Shown: positions 17,539 through 26,353, counted from the first letter of the stretch. The stretch: 37,230 bases of DNA from an uncultured Pseudomonadales bacterium (GCA_943842505.1 CALTDI010000026.1:1-37230), one strand, 5' to 3'. The notes: generated by a model not told the origin, from the sequence alone. Numbers and translations are program-made.

Positions 17539-17746
17539 AACCTTCTGTAACTCAATCGCGAGTGCTTAGGCCGCAGGCTGGTGCGGCATCACATTGAACG
17601 AGCATCACTTAAGTCCTTGGGCGCGCAGACCCTCTTGCAGGACAAGCGTACAGTTTCCTATTACTCTGCTAGTGAACCCGTTCGTTTACTTGTCGATAAG
17701 AAATTATTTCCCATGCCGCCATTTAGAACGCGATGCGGCCTGCAGT

Positions 17747-18802
17747 TCAGAAGGTCGCATGCGCATTAAAGGGACTTGCAGTACCGCCCTTAATCGGATT
17801 GATCTGAATCGCTGTCATGAATTCCCATCGTTGCAGCCGGGCAGCGGTTTCCGCCACTTCCTTCAGGTAGCCGTTGTCCACGATGGGCAGGCCAAGATTA
17901 ACTTGCGTTAGTTGGTGTATGGGTCTGTTGATTCCCTCCACACCGGAGGGCTGCACATCGTTAACCGCATCGCCTATCAGAATCGCTACGTCTCGCTCAC
18001 GCAAGAAAGGTAGCACCGAAGCATGCAAGCCTGCACCGGCCTGACCATATTGCCAGGGTCCGTCTGTATCGCGCTTTGCCCAACGCCCTGTGCGAACGAA
18101 TAGCGCATCGCCGCTACTGATAGTCACACCAGCGAATTCTTCCCAGGCGAGTAGGTCTTCCACATAGATTGGCGTACTCGGGTCCAACCAATCGACGCCG
18201 CGCATAAGCGGCATGTCAACCAGTATGCCGCGAGTCACATAGGAGGTGCCCATTCGATCGATGCCTAAGTCTTCGCAACCTGTGGCTGTCAAATTCTGCG
18301 GGTAGCCATTGAAGATGATGTATTCGCCATCGATCTCGGTGCGGTAATGACACAGTGCATCAAGGTGAGAGAGCATGCCATCGTGCAGTGAGAATTGAAT
18401 TTCATCGAGTGCGAAAGTGGGCTCGCCGGTTACCGGGTCGAGTCTACTCATCCAGTGTTCGGTTGGGCCGAAGGCGGCGCTGTCTATCGCCGGGGGCTCG
18501 GTGGTCACGAAGTGCTGTAGGGTCACTGTTTCGCCAGTCTGAACCAGGGCGGCAGCCTGTTTCGTCTTCTGGGCCGTAATCAGGTTCAATGTGCCGCGTT
18601 GATCGTCGGGGCCCCAGCGTCCCCAGTTGGAAAGCTCGTCTTCCCAGCGGGCAAGCGTCTCCAGCGTTACCTTTACCGAAGCGTCCTGTGTTGAGGGGTG
18701 ACTCTGAAAATCTTGGGCAAAAGCGGTGCTCAGCAAGAGTGCAGCAGAGCAAGTAAAGCCGATCCGAGTGAGTGATCCGATAACTGTGCAGACGTTATGC
18801 AT
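17747..18802 (-). CDS. Cyclase-family (kynurenine formamidase-like) hydrolase, exported
   Basis: 351 residues with a Sec signal (cut near AFA-QDF, residue 30). The domain (PF04199) is recognised by WGRWGPDDQRGTLNLIT at about 60-76 and the metal-binding motif HDGMLSHLDALCHY with His140, His146, Asp148 and His152. FVRTGRW and the C-terminal AIQINPIKGGTASPFN are also typical. Members are Mn/Zn amidohydrolases acting on formylkynurenine, isatin and other substrates; this large, exported subgroup is not the tryptophan-pathway KynB. It lies 88 bases upstream-to-downstream from the FMN-binding gene on the same strand, so the two could share a promoter. Substrate unknown. Confidence 0.88.
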   Translation of the reverse strand: MHNVCTVIGSLTRIGFTCSAALLLSTAFAQDFQSHPSTQDASVKVTLETLARWEDELSNWGRWGPDDQRGTLNLITAQKTKQAAALVQTGETVTLQHFVTTEPPAIDSAAFGPTEHWMSRLDPVTGEPTFALDEIQFSLHDGMLSHLDALCHYRTEIDGEYIIFNGYPQNLTATGCEDLGIDRMGTSYVTRGILVDMPLMRGVDWLDPSTPIYVEDLLAWEEFAGVTISSGDALFVRTGRWAKRDTDGPWQYGQAGAGLHASVLPFLRERDVAILIGDAVNDVQPSGVEGINRPIHQLTQVNLGLPIVDNGYLKEVAETAARLQRWEFMTAIQINPIKGGTASPFNAHATF

Positions 18803-18890
18803 GGGGCAGTGCCTCCTAGTGATAGACGAACTGCTGACCAGAATAAAGAGCTTGAGTGGCGGAGTCTACAGATATTGAACGTGGCGACTG

Positions 18891-19457
18891 CTAGCGCAGG
18901 TATTCAAGGGTCACGGCGCGAACCGCCTGTCTTACGCCTCTGGACATGGCCTTGGTTGAGATTGTCGCCTTCACGATGCCATCGATGTCCTTACCAATCT
19001 GAAATCGCTCCTCGGCACGCTTGCCGATGAATTGATCTTCGTAGCCATCCCAGGCGAAGAAATCACCCCAGCTGTGGCGATGTGATTCCTTGTAGTAGAC
19101 CACTTTCAGCCCTGTGATATTGCCTTGCAGATCCATGCCAATGAGGCTGTCGATCTCGCCGCTATAGCCACTGGGTTCCGGGTGGGTGTCGGCGGAGACG
19201 AAGGCATAGCCGATCAGAGTCTTCTCGCCAGAGTCCGGGTCAGTCTTGTAGGCCTTGTAGACGGGCACCTCGCCTTCCTTGTCGGAGAAGCTGTCCGCGC
19301 CAGGGACTACCTGCTTCATCAGTCTGAGCGAGGTATGATCCTTATTGGCAGCATAGACATACGAGTTCGGCCCGCCACTGAACAGCGCCACAGCCATAAG
19401 CAGCGCTATAGAGAGCAGCGATCTGCAAGATGACTTTACTGTGTATTGCCTCAACAT
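18891..19457 (-). CDS. FMN-binding domain protein (RnfG/NqrC-like), exported
   Basis: 188 residues. Signal or membrane anchor at 12-36, then an FMN_bind domain: YAFVSAD, IDSLIGMDLQGNITGLKVVYYKESHRHSW, and at 158-171 the flavinylation region DIDGIVKATISTKA. By comparison with the SGATISS motif of RnfG/NqrC, Thr165 would carry FMN through a phosphoester bond put on by ApbE. The usual first residues (SG) are VK here. Such proteins pass electrons across the inner membrane. No Rnf/Nqr/NosR partner or ApbE gene is in the window, so it probably works with a partner encoded elsewhere. Confidence 0.82.
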   Translation of the reverse strand: MLRQYTVKSSCRSLLSIALLMAVALFSGGPNSYVYAANKDHTSLRLMKQVVPGADSFSDKEGEVPVYKAYKTDPDSGEKTLIGYAFVSADTHPEPSGYSGEIDSLIGMDLQGNITGLKVVYYKESHRHSWGDFFAWDGYEDQFIGKRAEERFQIGKDIDGIVKATISTKAMSRGVRQAVRAVTLEYLR

Positions 19458-19717
19458 GGGTTTGCGACTTCCTCGGTCTCTTTGATTGACACTGTATCTA
19501 AATTATTCGTTAACAGCCTGCATGAATAAAGCTCTGTGGCCGATTCAGGCCGTATATTGGCAATTTTTTTGACTCAGAACAAGTTACGCGCGTCGAATGG
19601 TCGCGGGCAGTCGGTGATCTGCGCGCCTGGCTGCGACGTAGTAAGATACATGTCATGTAGAATATTCTGCCCTTGAGAGTCAGCGGCAAATGACACAAGT
19701 GATAAGGAAACAATAAA

Positions 19718-20407
19718 TTGAGCATAATAAGCAAAAGACCAACAATAGCAGCCGCCATGATGGCCATTCTTGCCACCCTAAGCCTACCGGCACAGGCACT
19801 CGAGAAGCCCGAGTACTCAGTCCTGTATGAAGATGGAAAATTCGAGTACCGCCTCTATCAGCCCTACATTGTGGCCGAGACGGAGATGGTCGGTATGGAT
19901 GATTCCTCCGATGCGGCGAACGAGGGCTTCAGGCGTTTGTTCGACTATATCAGTGGAGCAAACTCGGCAGAGAGTAAGGTTGCTATGACGGCGCCTGTGC
20001 AACAGTCTCGGATAGATTCTAGCGAGAAGATCGCGATGACTGCCCCTGTGCAGCAGTTTGAGACGGAAACTGGTTGGCGGGTAGGCTTCATGCTGCCTAG
20101 CAAATACAGTATGGAGAACGCGCCAGTTCCCAGCGATGAACGCGTTTACCTGCGACTAATTCCTGCGCGAACCATGGCTGTGGTGCGTTATTCAGGGCGC
20201 TGGACAGAGCGAAACCTTCAAAAACAGCAGGCGCGTCTGCTGCAACGCGTTGAGGCGGACGGCCTGACTATACAGTCGAGCTTCGAGTCTGCGTTTTACA
20301 ACCCGCCATTCATGCCTCCTTTCATGCGACGTAACGAGATCATGGTAGAAGTTCAGGGTCTGCCTGAGTCACTCAGCAATGCGTTGAGTACTACCTCTTC
20401 GCGTTAG
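19718..20407 (+). CDS. SOUL haem-binding family protein, exported
   Basis: 229 residues. Begins at TTG 19718 with aagga about 10 bases upstream. A signal peptide (cut near AQA-LEK, residue 28) is followed by a SOUL/HBP domain: PEYSVLYEDGKFEYRLYQPYI, then EGFRRLFDYISGAN, two copies of the KxAMTAPVQQ block, WRVGFMLPSKY, and FMRRNEIMVEV. SOUL proteins bind haem or tetrapyrroles. The role of the exported bacterial ones is not known. The doubled AMTAPVQQ block is normal for the family. A hairpin lies just after the stop. Confidence 0.88.
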   Translation: MSIISKRPTIAAAMMAILATLSLPAQALEKPEYSVLYEDGKFEYRLYQPYIVAETEMVGMDDSSDAANEGFRRLFDYISGANSAESKVAMTAPVQQSRIDSSEKIAMTAPVQQFETETGWRVGFMLPSKYSMENAPVPSDERVYLRLIPARTMAVVRYSGRWTERNLQKQQARLLQRVEADGLTIQSSFESAFYNPPFMPPFMRRNEIMVEVQGLPESLSNALSTTSSR

Positions 20408-20412
20408 AACCC

Positions 20413-20430
20413 ACGCATTGAAAAATGCGT
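20413..20430. terminator. Small hairpin after the SOUL gene
   Basis: acgcatt-gaaa-aatgcgt is a perfect 7-bp stem with a four-base loop, 5 bases after the SOUL stop codon. No T run follows, so it may be an mRNA-end stabiliser or a weak terminator rather than a classical one. A second imperfectly spaced repeat (attcccg/cgggaat, 20508-20532) lies before the next gene. Confidence 0.35.
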
Positions 20431-20550
20431 ATTCGTAACTATATACGGTTATCACAGTTGCGCTATTCTGCTATTCTCAATGCAGAATTCCTTATCATTA
20501 CAATAAAATTCCCGAGCTCTTAGCCCGGGAATCAACTAGTAGGTACGGCG

Positions 20551-20988
20551 ATGAGTCTGGTAAATTTTTCGAAGATTACAAAACTGCTAAGCGATAACAA
20601 GCACAGGGCAAAGCACAAGCAAGAGCTGTTTCAGGAAGTAATGCTGATGGTTCTGGCTAGAGTGACGCGTGCCGATTCCAATGTTGAAACGGTTGAGATA
20701 GAAAAAGTACAGCAGGTGCTTAAGGATGAGCTGGGCCAGGATTTCTCGGTTGCGGAAATTCGTACAGCATCTTCCTCCGAAGTCTTCGAGAGAGAGTCGT
20801 TGGAGAGTTTTCTGTCCACGGCCACACGCAAGCTGGATGAAAATGAGCGCATGGTGATTCTGGCTTCTCTGGAGAAAGTGATTCGCAGCGACGATGTCAT
20901 TCGTAGTTTTGAATTGGATTTCTTCGACCGTGTCGCTTTATCGCTGCGCGCAACACCTTCGGAGATCGCAGGCTTGAGCGCTGACTAG
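20551..20988 (+). CDS. TerB-like (tellurite-resistance TerB family) protein
   Basis: 145 residues, all-helical, cytoplasmic. The pattern LFQEVMLMVLARVTRADSNVETVEIEKVQQVL, followed by a second half LDENERMVILASLEKVIRSDDVIRSFELDFFDRVA, is the two-lobed TerB fold with acidic metal-binding positions (ADSNVE; SDDVI..FE). TerB-type proteins occur in many genomes without tellurite resistance genes, and no other ter genes are here. Role unknown; a metal- or stress-related function is only family inference. Confidence 0.8.
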   Translation: MSLVNFSKITKLLSDNKHRAKHKQELFQEVMLMVLARVTRADSNVETVEIEKVQQVLKDELGQDFSVAEIRTASSSEVFERESLESFLSTATRKLDENERMVILASLEKVIRSDDVIRSFELDFFDRVALSLRATPSEIAGLSAD

Positions 20989-20993
20989 CGCTC
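20976..20993. terminator. Hairpin overlapping the TerB-like stop codon
   Basis: gagcgct-gact-agcgctc is a perfect 7-bp stem with a four-base loop that contains the TAG stop. The sequence after it (cgaacccgttcttt) has only a short T run, so it could be a weak terminator or a transcript-stabilising end. Confidence 0.35.
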
Positions 20994-21083
20994 GAACCCG
21001 TTCTTTAAATCAGTCAATTCTATGCGTAGTCGGCCGCGAAGAAGGGTGATGCAAATGCTAGTTTTTGCCCTAAAGATATCTTT

Positions 21084-22295
21084 ATGACCACTACCTCCAA
21101 TCCCCTTTTCGCCAATATCCGTGTTGTCGAGCTTGCCTCGATGATTCTGGCACCATCGGCCGCTGTCATATTGGCCGACTACGGCGCGGAGGTAATCAAG
21201 ATTGAACCGCCTAAGACCGGAGACCTAAATCGTCACTGGCACAAGATTAATGGCCTGCCAATCTCCGACATGGCCTACGGTTTTCAGGTAGACAATCGCA
21301 ACAAGAAGAGTGTGGTTCTGGACCTGAAGACGCCTGCCGCCTACGAGGCCTTGTGCAAGATAATTCGCGAGGCGGACGTATTAATTACCAACTACCGGCT
21401 CAAGGCCTTGGACAAACTCAAGCTGGATTACGAGACTATTCATGCGCTCAACCCACGCATCATCTACGCGCTGGCAACGGGCTTTGGTGAGAAAGGGGAC
21501 GAGGCGCACAAGCCGGGTTATGACACCGTGTCCTACTGGTCGCGTTCTGGCATAGAGCACCAAATATTTCCCTATGAGGGCTGGCTCGCACAATTCCCCT
21601 ATGGTTCTGGCGACCACCCAAGTGGCATGGCCCTATTCGGCTCTATTATGACGGGCCTTTTCCAGCGTGAGAAAACTGGGCAGGGTTGCAAGGTCTCTAC
21701 CTCGCTCCTGGCAAACGGAGCCTGGTCGAATGCCGTTATGTTGCAGGCGCAACTAGCCGGTGCTGAATTCAGAGAGAAGCGCCCGCGCGATAACGCCTAT
21801 AATTTTATTTCCCTACACTATCCCACTAGCGACAATCGCCTGCTGAAGATGAGCATGGTAAATACGCAGAAGAACTGGCGGCCCTTCTGCGATGCTATCG
21901 ACCGCAATGATCTGCCCGAGGATCCGCGCTTCTGTGACAACGAGGCGCGGGTCGCGAATATGCCAACGCTAATCAAAGAGCTTACCGAGACCATACAGAG
22001 ACAACCCATCGCCCACTGGACGCAGAGATTGGATGTGGCAGATGTGCCACACACGGTAGTCTCTAACTATGAGGAGGCTGCCAACGACAGGCAGAAAGAG
22101 GCGAACGATATTATCGTTCCCCTGGACCATCCCGAGCATGGTGCTATGCGCACCGTGAATAGCCCCTTCCAGGTGAGCGGCGCCGAGAAGCTTCCGGCAA
22201 AGGCTGCGCCTAAATTAGGCGAGCACACCGAGGAAGTATTAATGGGATTCGGATACAGCAGCGAGGAGATCGCGGCCTTGTCCGAAGAGAATTAA
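21084..22295 (+). CDS. CaiB/BaiF-type class III CoA-transferase
   Basis: 403 residues, cytoplasmic. Typical N-terminus (FANIRVVELASMILAPSAAVILADYGAEVIKIEPP), the VDNRNKKSVVLDLK block, and the catalytic Asp, probably Asp177, in YGSGDHPSGMALFGSI. The small domain and C-terminal HTEEVLMGFGYSSEEIAAL are intact. Class III enzymes transfer CoA between carboxylic acids through an aspartyl-CoA anhydride. Substrates cover formate/oxalate, carnitine, bile acids, aromatic and branched acids, and cannot be told from the sequence. No acyl-CoA dehydrogenase or hydratase is adjacent. The ribosome site before ATG 21084 is weak. Confidence 0.93.
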   Translation: MTTTSNPLFANIRVVELASMILAPSAAVILADYGAEVIKIEPPKTGDLNRHWHKINGLPISDMAYGFQVDNRNKKSVVLDLKTPAAYEALCKIIREADVLITNYRLKALDKLKLDYETIHALNPRIIYALATGFGEKGDEAHKPGYDTVSYWSRSGIEHQIFPYEGWLAQFPYGSGDHPSGMALFGSIMTGLFQREKTGQGCKVSTSLLANGAWSNAVMLQAQLAGAEFREKRPRDNAYNFISLHYPTSDNRLLKMSMVNTQKNWRPFCDAIDRNDLPEDPRFCDNEARVANMPTLIKELTETIQRQPIAHWTQRLDVADVPHTVVSNYEEAANDRQKEANDIIVPLDHPEHGAMRTVNSPFQVSGAEKLPAKAAPKLGEHTEEVLMGFGYSSEEIAALSEEN

Positions 22296-22356
22296 GGCAT
22301 CAGAGCAGACAAGCGTAAGAGTGAAAAGTAAGAAGTAGGAAGTAGGTATTTAGAAG

Positions 22357-22680
22357 ATGAACGAAGCGACTGAAAAAGACCCGCAAATAATCAGACAGAA
22401 ACTAAACCACGATACGGCCAAGATAGCCTGGAGCGCACTGCATGAGCACCAACAGCAGCAGAGTGTCATCACTGTTTCTGTCGATCTCGATCTGATCGAT
22501 GTCGCCTGCGAATTTACCCTGGACAACCACGAACAGGTGAAGACCTGGCTTGAGCAGGCCAAGATCGAAAAGGTGAGCGACGATCAGGCGCAGGCATGGC
22601 TGGCTGTAGATCGAGAGTTATGGGCCGTTGTAGTGGCTCCCTGGATATTGGTGCAGGAACCAAAACCGGGTATGAATTAG
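22357..22680 (+). CDS. DUF2288 domain protein
   Basis: 107 residues, cytoplasmic and acidic. It matches DUF2288 over its whole length: RQKLNHDTAKIAWSALHEHQ, VSVDLDLIDVACEF, and the conserved end DDQAQAWLAVDRELWAVVVAPW then ILVQ. Function unknown. It is separated by only 29 bases from the zinc-ribbon membrane protein gene, so they are probably cotranscribed. The sequence before the ATG is a run of short purine-rich repeats (aagtaagaagtaggaagtagg), which could act as ribosome site. Confidence 0.88.
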   Translation: MNEATEKDPQIIRQKLNHDTAKIAWSALHEHQQQQSVITVSVDLDLIDVACEFTLDNHEQVKTWLEQAKIEKVSDDQAQAWLAVDRELWAVVVAPWILVQEPKPGMN

Positions 22681-22709
22681 CCGGTCAGAAGATTAGCAAA
22701 GGCAGCCCT

Positions 22710-23717
22710 ATGGATTTCTCTAGCAACTGCGCATGGTGTGAACACCCCAAGGCTGCAGGCCCGACTTGTTCGAATTGCGGTGCGGACTATGCCAAGGCCG
22801 AGGCGATCAAGCGGCGTGGTAAGGCCGACATTGCACCCGTTACGGCGGCTGGGGCAAGCGCAGCCGATAATGGTTTTACAAGTGTGGTCATCGACGATAG
22901 CGCTGCGGTTGCAGATCCAAATCTAGAGAAAAGAATCTGTATAGCTGCAATGCCGTCCATGCTGGCCTTCGCTTTTCTGGTGCAGATCAGCGGCTTCGGT
23001 ACTAGCGTGCAAAGAATCGTCTTTGGCACGCCAATACACGAACTGGGCCATGCAACGGTGTCCTGGTTCTGCGGCTTTAATGCCGTACCCACCTTATGGA
23101 AAACCCTTAGTCCCGCCGATCGCGGTATCGCGGCAAGCGTCGTCCTGTTTGTCGCAATAGCCGCATTGGCTAACCATGGCAGGCAGAATATGAAGTATGC
23201 CTGGGTCGTAGTCGCAGCCTTCCTACTGCTGCTGCAGGGCTTCGGCACGTTTATGCTCAGCGAACGGGATGCCCAGCAATACATCTTGTTCGGCGGCGAT
23301 GGCGGGGGCATGGTGCTGGCCACGCTGTTGATGCTCTCGTTCTATTTCGGCAAGCAGACCCAGCTCTACTCAGGAGGGCTGCGCTGGGGCTTTCTGGGCA
23401 TAGGTGCCGCCGCCTTTGCCGATATGTTCATGACCTGGGTGCGCTCGATGAACGACCGCTTGCAGGTTCCCTATGGCCTCACCGGCGGCGAGCCCACCGA
23501 CGCATTCAAGCTCATCAACTACCACACCTGGAGCTGGGAGCAGCTGATCTCAAGGCATGTGGCCGTTGGGCTTGTCTGTCTCGTGATCCTCCTGGGCTTC
23601 TATCTATGGGGCATCAAGCAGGCCAGTAAGATGATAGTGAGAAAAGAGCTGGCAGACGCGTCGGCGCTTGCGAATGCCGCCCAAAGTCCTTCTATAACGC
23701 TGCCATCGGGTAGTTAA
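22710..23717 (+). CDS. Zinc-ribbon multi-pass membrane protein with HELGH motif
   Basis: 335 residues from ATG 22710 (caaagg upstream); a longer frame from 22596 only overlaps the DUF2288 gene. N-terminal zinc ribbon: Cys7, Cys10 (CAWC) and Cys20, Cys23 (CSNC). An acidic linker (40-73) is followed by about six TM segments (near 78-95, 115-128, 140-156, 163-182, 197-213, 226-245, 283-303; the second is short). HELGH (110-114) has the HExxH form of zinc peptidases such as M50 site-2 proteases, and a GGDGGG motif (195-200) could supply an Asp ligand. I do not recognise a named family, so membrane metalloprotease is a hypothesis. A zinc ribbon on the cytoplasmic side could select substrates. Confidence 0.7.
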   Translation: MDFSSNCAWCEHPKAAGPTCSNCGADYAKAEAIKRRGKADIAPVTAAGASAADNGFTSVVIDDSAAVADPNLEKRICIAAMPSMLAFAFLVQISGFGTSVQRIVFGTPIHELGHATVSWFCGFNAVPTLWKTLSPADRGIAASVVLFVAIAALANHGRQNMKYAWVVVAAFLLLLQGFGTFMLSERDAQQYILFGGDGGGMVLATLLMLSFYFGKQTQLYSGGLRWGFLGIGAAAFADMFMTWVRSMNDRLQVPYGLTGGEPTDAFKLINYHTWSWEQLISRHVAVGLVCLVILLGFYLWGIKQASKMIVRKELADASALANAAQSPSITLPSGS

Positions 23718-23807
23718 GCCCGATCAAATCAGCCTGAGGGCGCTGTTTTATTGCAGCCATTCTAGGTAAACTGTGCCGCGTTCCCAGAATTAAAAAGGTA
23801 GTAAAGA

Positions 23808-24539
23808 ATGAGCACTCCAGTACTTCTGAAAAATGATAAGCATGCGAATCTGAAAGTGGTCGAGTCCGGTGACTATGCGCGTTACAAAGATCAGCATCTA
23901 ATACCGATTATCTCCCAGGACTTCTTCACCCTCTCCGCGGAATTCCCCCTGGTGTTCGTGAAGGACAGTAGCGGCAATCAGTTCGTCCCCGTGGCTATCA
24001 TGGGGCTGCGGGAGGGATACAATCTCTACTGCCAGACCGATCAGTGGAAGGCTCAGGTTGTGCCAGTGCGCTTCAGCAATGCGCCTTTTTCGATTGTGCG
24101 CTTCGATGAGGAGACTGATCAACTGGCCGTACTCATCGATGAAGATAGTTCTCAAGTGGGTACCGAAGAGGGTGAGGCCCTATTTAAGGAAGATGGCGAG
24201 AGGACTGAGTATCTCGAGAAGAAAATCGAGTTTCTAGTTCAGACTGCACAGCAGACTGTGCAGACGGAAAATATCTGCAAGATATTTGCTGAGAAAGACC
24301 TGCTCGCCACACAGCAACTGCAGCTACAGCATCGGCCGGATGCCCCCGCTTACAATATCGGTGGCATCTACACAGTCGATGAGCAGAAGCTCAATGCACT
24401 GTCCGATGAAGAGTACCTGGATCTGCGTCGTCAGGGGATAATCCCACTGATCTATGCCCATCTAAGCTCTCTGCAACAACTACGCCGCATCTCCGAGATG
24501 CAATATAACGCCGATAAGGCGGGCGAAACTGGCTCTTAA
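23808..24539 (+). CDS. SapC family protein
   Basis: 243 residues without a signal peptide. Full-length match to the SapC family (PF07277): HLIPIISQDFFTLSAEFPLVFVKD, then FVPVAIMGLREGYNLY, VPVRFSNAPFSI, and the C-terminal half YTVDEQKLNALSDEEYLDLRRQG plus LIYAHLSSLQQLRRI. SapC was named for linkage to an S-layer protein gene in Campylobacter, but in gammaproteobacteria it often stands near TonB receptors. Molecular function is not established. Followed at 24554 by a strong terminator. Confidence 0.9.
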   Translation: MSTPVLLKNDKHANLKVVESGDYARYKDQHLIPIISQDFFTLSAEFPLVFVKDSSGNQFVPVAIMGLREGYNLYCQTDQWKAQVVPVRFSNAPFSIVRFDEETDQLAVLIDEDSSQVGTEEGEALFKEDGERTEYLEKKIEFLVQTAQQTVQTENICKIFAEKDLLATQQLQLQHRPDAPAYNIGGIYTVDEQKLNALSDEEYLDLRRQGIIPLIYAHLSSLQQLRRISEMQYNADKAGETGS

Positions 24540-24553
24540 GTTCGCTAAAAAAC

Positions 24554-24600
24554 AAAGCCCAATCTGCTCTCAATGAGTTGTCAGCGATTGGGCTTTTTTT
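24554..24600. terminator. Rho-independent terminator, bidirectional
   Basis: Stem aaagcccaatc / gattgggcttt (11 bp) enclosing a 21-base loop, then a T run. The left side is preceded by an A-rich run, so the mirror structure ends minus-strand transcripts of the porin gene too. It lies 15 bases after the SapC stop, between convergent genes. Confidence 0.85.
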
Positions 24601-24664
24601 CTGGCAAAAATTTGTCGCGAACCTGACCGATTGCAAGACAGCGGCTGCGGGTTATAGGCGTAGC

Positions 24665-26056
24665 CTAGAAGTCTATTTTAGTTCCGATATAGAAGAACTC
24701 AGAGAGATCCCTGGCAAGACCCTTGGGATTGAGTGCGATCAGGCCGCTATCGATGCGGACATTTCCCGGAATCGCGGTCCAGCGTACTCGAAGTTCAATG
24801 TGCTGACCCATGTAGCTGCCAGAATTACCGGTGATGTCTCTCTGTCCCGTTCTGCCCCAGCTGTCTCGACTCTGGTCAAGCCAGAAGTGTCGGTAGTCTG
24901 CCATCAGGGCGATATTTTTCCACGGCGTCGCCGTTAGACGAATACCCGGTGTGATGATGTTGCTGCGGCTTATCGGCGCATACAGGGCAACTGGACCAAA
25001 TTCGAAAGCGGTTACGCCGAAGAGAGTATCGAAGCGACCACTGTCTCCATCGGATGGGCTATTATCGCCGCTGGCATAGTTGAGTTCAAAGATGGCCCGC
25101 AGTCTGGAAGGTGTATCGAAGCTGTAGGCAAGTTCTATGCGTTGATGGAAAGCCTGGTGGTCGAGATCTACCGTATCCGCCGGGTTGCTGGATCCGCGGC
25201 GTTCACCTAGCTGGAAGATGGTCTCTAGATTTATATCCCAGGTGTTAGGCGCGGCGGCGGAACGAATGCGAAAGCCGAAGGTGTGCAGCTCGCGATTGCT
25301 GGTTTCTAATTTTCGCGTGTCTTTCTCTTTCAACAATAGATAGTAAGTCTCTAGGTTGAGATTCAAGTCATCATTGTTAAGCAGAGTCGGCAGTAAGTTA
25401 GGCAGACTCGCGAAGGCGCCATGCAGTCGCAGCGCTTCACTAGACTTGTCAGCTTGACGTTCGTTGTCCAACAGGCTCAGGCGATCTCTCGGAGTACGCC
25501 GCACAGGTTGAGTAGATAGGAATTTGAATTCATTGCCGTTGGCTTGCTGGTGGGTAAACGACACGCCGTCGAAGGAATTGATGGTATTGCGAAAACGATT
25601 CCTTGCTACCAGAGTCCGCGTTCCCCAGTCTTGAGTGAATCGTCCGATGCGAACCTCGCTAGCGCCATTCTCGCCAAACTTTAATCCCACATTTGCCTGC
25701 AGTATATCGAGGGAATCGACATGGGAAGTGCTCAGCCTGGTGTCTCTATCGGCCTGCCCCTGCCTGGAGTCCATCACCTCGACCTGAGCGCTGAAGCGCT
25801 CTCGCTTGTATTCGGCGTCTATCGTAGTGCGATAGAAGAAGACCCCATCGTTGTCGCTGGCGCCAGCATAGACATTGCCATTGTAGTGTTCGAAGCGACC
25901 CTGATGCTCACCGCTGATGGTGAAGCCATTATCTAAGCCTAGCGCATCGGAGAGAGTCCAGGGGCCTTCGGCCCCATAGGCAGCAACGCTTAGTGCGAAT
26001 AGGGTGGTTGATACGACAAGTGATTTCAGGGCGGAGTTGGCACTAATAGAGGGCAT
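24665..26056 (-). CDS. Alginate-export-family outer membrane porin
   Basis: 463 residues. Signal peptide cut near AYG-AEG (residue 29), then a beta-barrel ending in Phe (FFYIGTKIDF), as expected for Bam-dependent insertion. The N-terminal part (NGFTISGEHQGRFEHYNG, VFFYRTTIDAEY, then EVMDSRQ) and RIGRFTQDWGTRTLVARNRF with FDGVSF match the alginate-export domain (PF13372) rather than trimeric porins. Related proteins include AlgE, but most family members are not tied to alginate and probably act as substrate-specific pores. No polysaccharide lyase is next to it. It is convergent with SapC. Confidence 0.82.
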   Translation of the reverse strand: MPSISANSALKSLVVSTTLFALSVAAYGAEGPWTLSDALGLDNGFTISGEHQGRFEHYNGNVYAGASDNDGVFFYRTTIDAEYKRERFSAQVEVMDSRQGQADRDTRLSTSHVDSLDILQANVGLKFGENGASEVRIGRFTQDWGTRTLVARNRFRNTINSFDGVSFTHQQANGNEFKFLSTQPVRRTPRDRLSLLDNERQADKSSEALRLHGAFASLPNLLPTLLNNDDLNLNLETYYLLLKEKDTRKLETSNRELHTFGFRIRSAAAPNTWDINLETIFQLGERRGSSNPADTVDLDHQAFHQRIELAYSFDTPSRLRAIFELNYASGDNSPSDGDSGRFDTLFGVTAFEFGPVALYAPISRSNIITPGIRLTATPWKNIALMADYRHFWLDQSRDSWGRTGQRDITGNSGSYMGQHIELRVRWTAIPGNVRIDSGLIALNPKGLARDLSEFFYIGTKIDF

Positions 26057-26173
26057 AATATTTTCAGTTTTTTAATTAGTAAGATAATCGGAACGGCACA
26101 ATGCTACACCAGTCTCGGTCTTAGATCACGGCTTGCAAGGGGATAAGTGCGCAGCATGTGTTTCTTGAGCTTT

Positions 26174-26353
26174 CTAGCTAATGAGGTAGCGAATGATCAT
26201 GGCAATAAAGAGAACAACCATCAGAGGCATCATGTAGCGAGACATCTTGCTCAGCTCCTCGTCTGATTTCTCGCTGCCGTATTTCTCTAGCAACGGAATT
26301 CCAACGATTAGAACCACGAAGAGTATGGCGAGTATTCCGAATAAGACTGTCAT
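26174..26353 (-). CDS. 59-residue membrane protein with two TM helices
   Basis: Short gene easily missed by length cut-offs. ATG at 26353 (minus strand) is preceded by aggaag 7 bases upstream. The peptide has one TM helix (about 3-22, VLFGILAILFVVLIVGIPLL), a charged loop EKYGSEKSDEELSKMSRY, and a second TM helix (about 41-58, MMPLMVVLFIAMIIRYLI), then TAG at 26174-26176. Hydrophobic-charged-hydrophobic layout and a proper ribosome site argue for a real gene. No known family recognised. It lies between the porin gene and the divergent deacetylase gene; it may share the leader region of the latter. Confidence 0.72.
   Translation of the reverse strand: MTVLFGILAILFVVLIVGIPLLEKYGSEKSDEELSKMSRYMMPLMVVLFIAMIIRYLIS

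Noticed and set aside
22787..23323. 178-codon minus frame inside the HELGH membrane protein gene
   Set aside because: Composition follows the antisense of a membrane gene (Ser/Ala/Thr-rich) and nothing conserved is seen.
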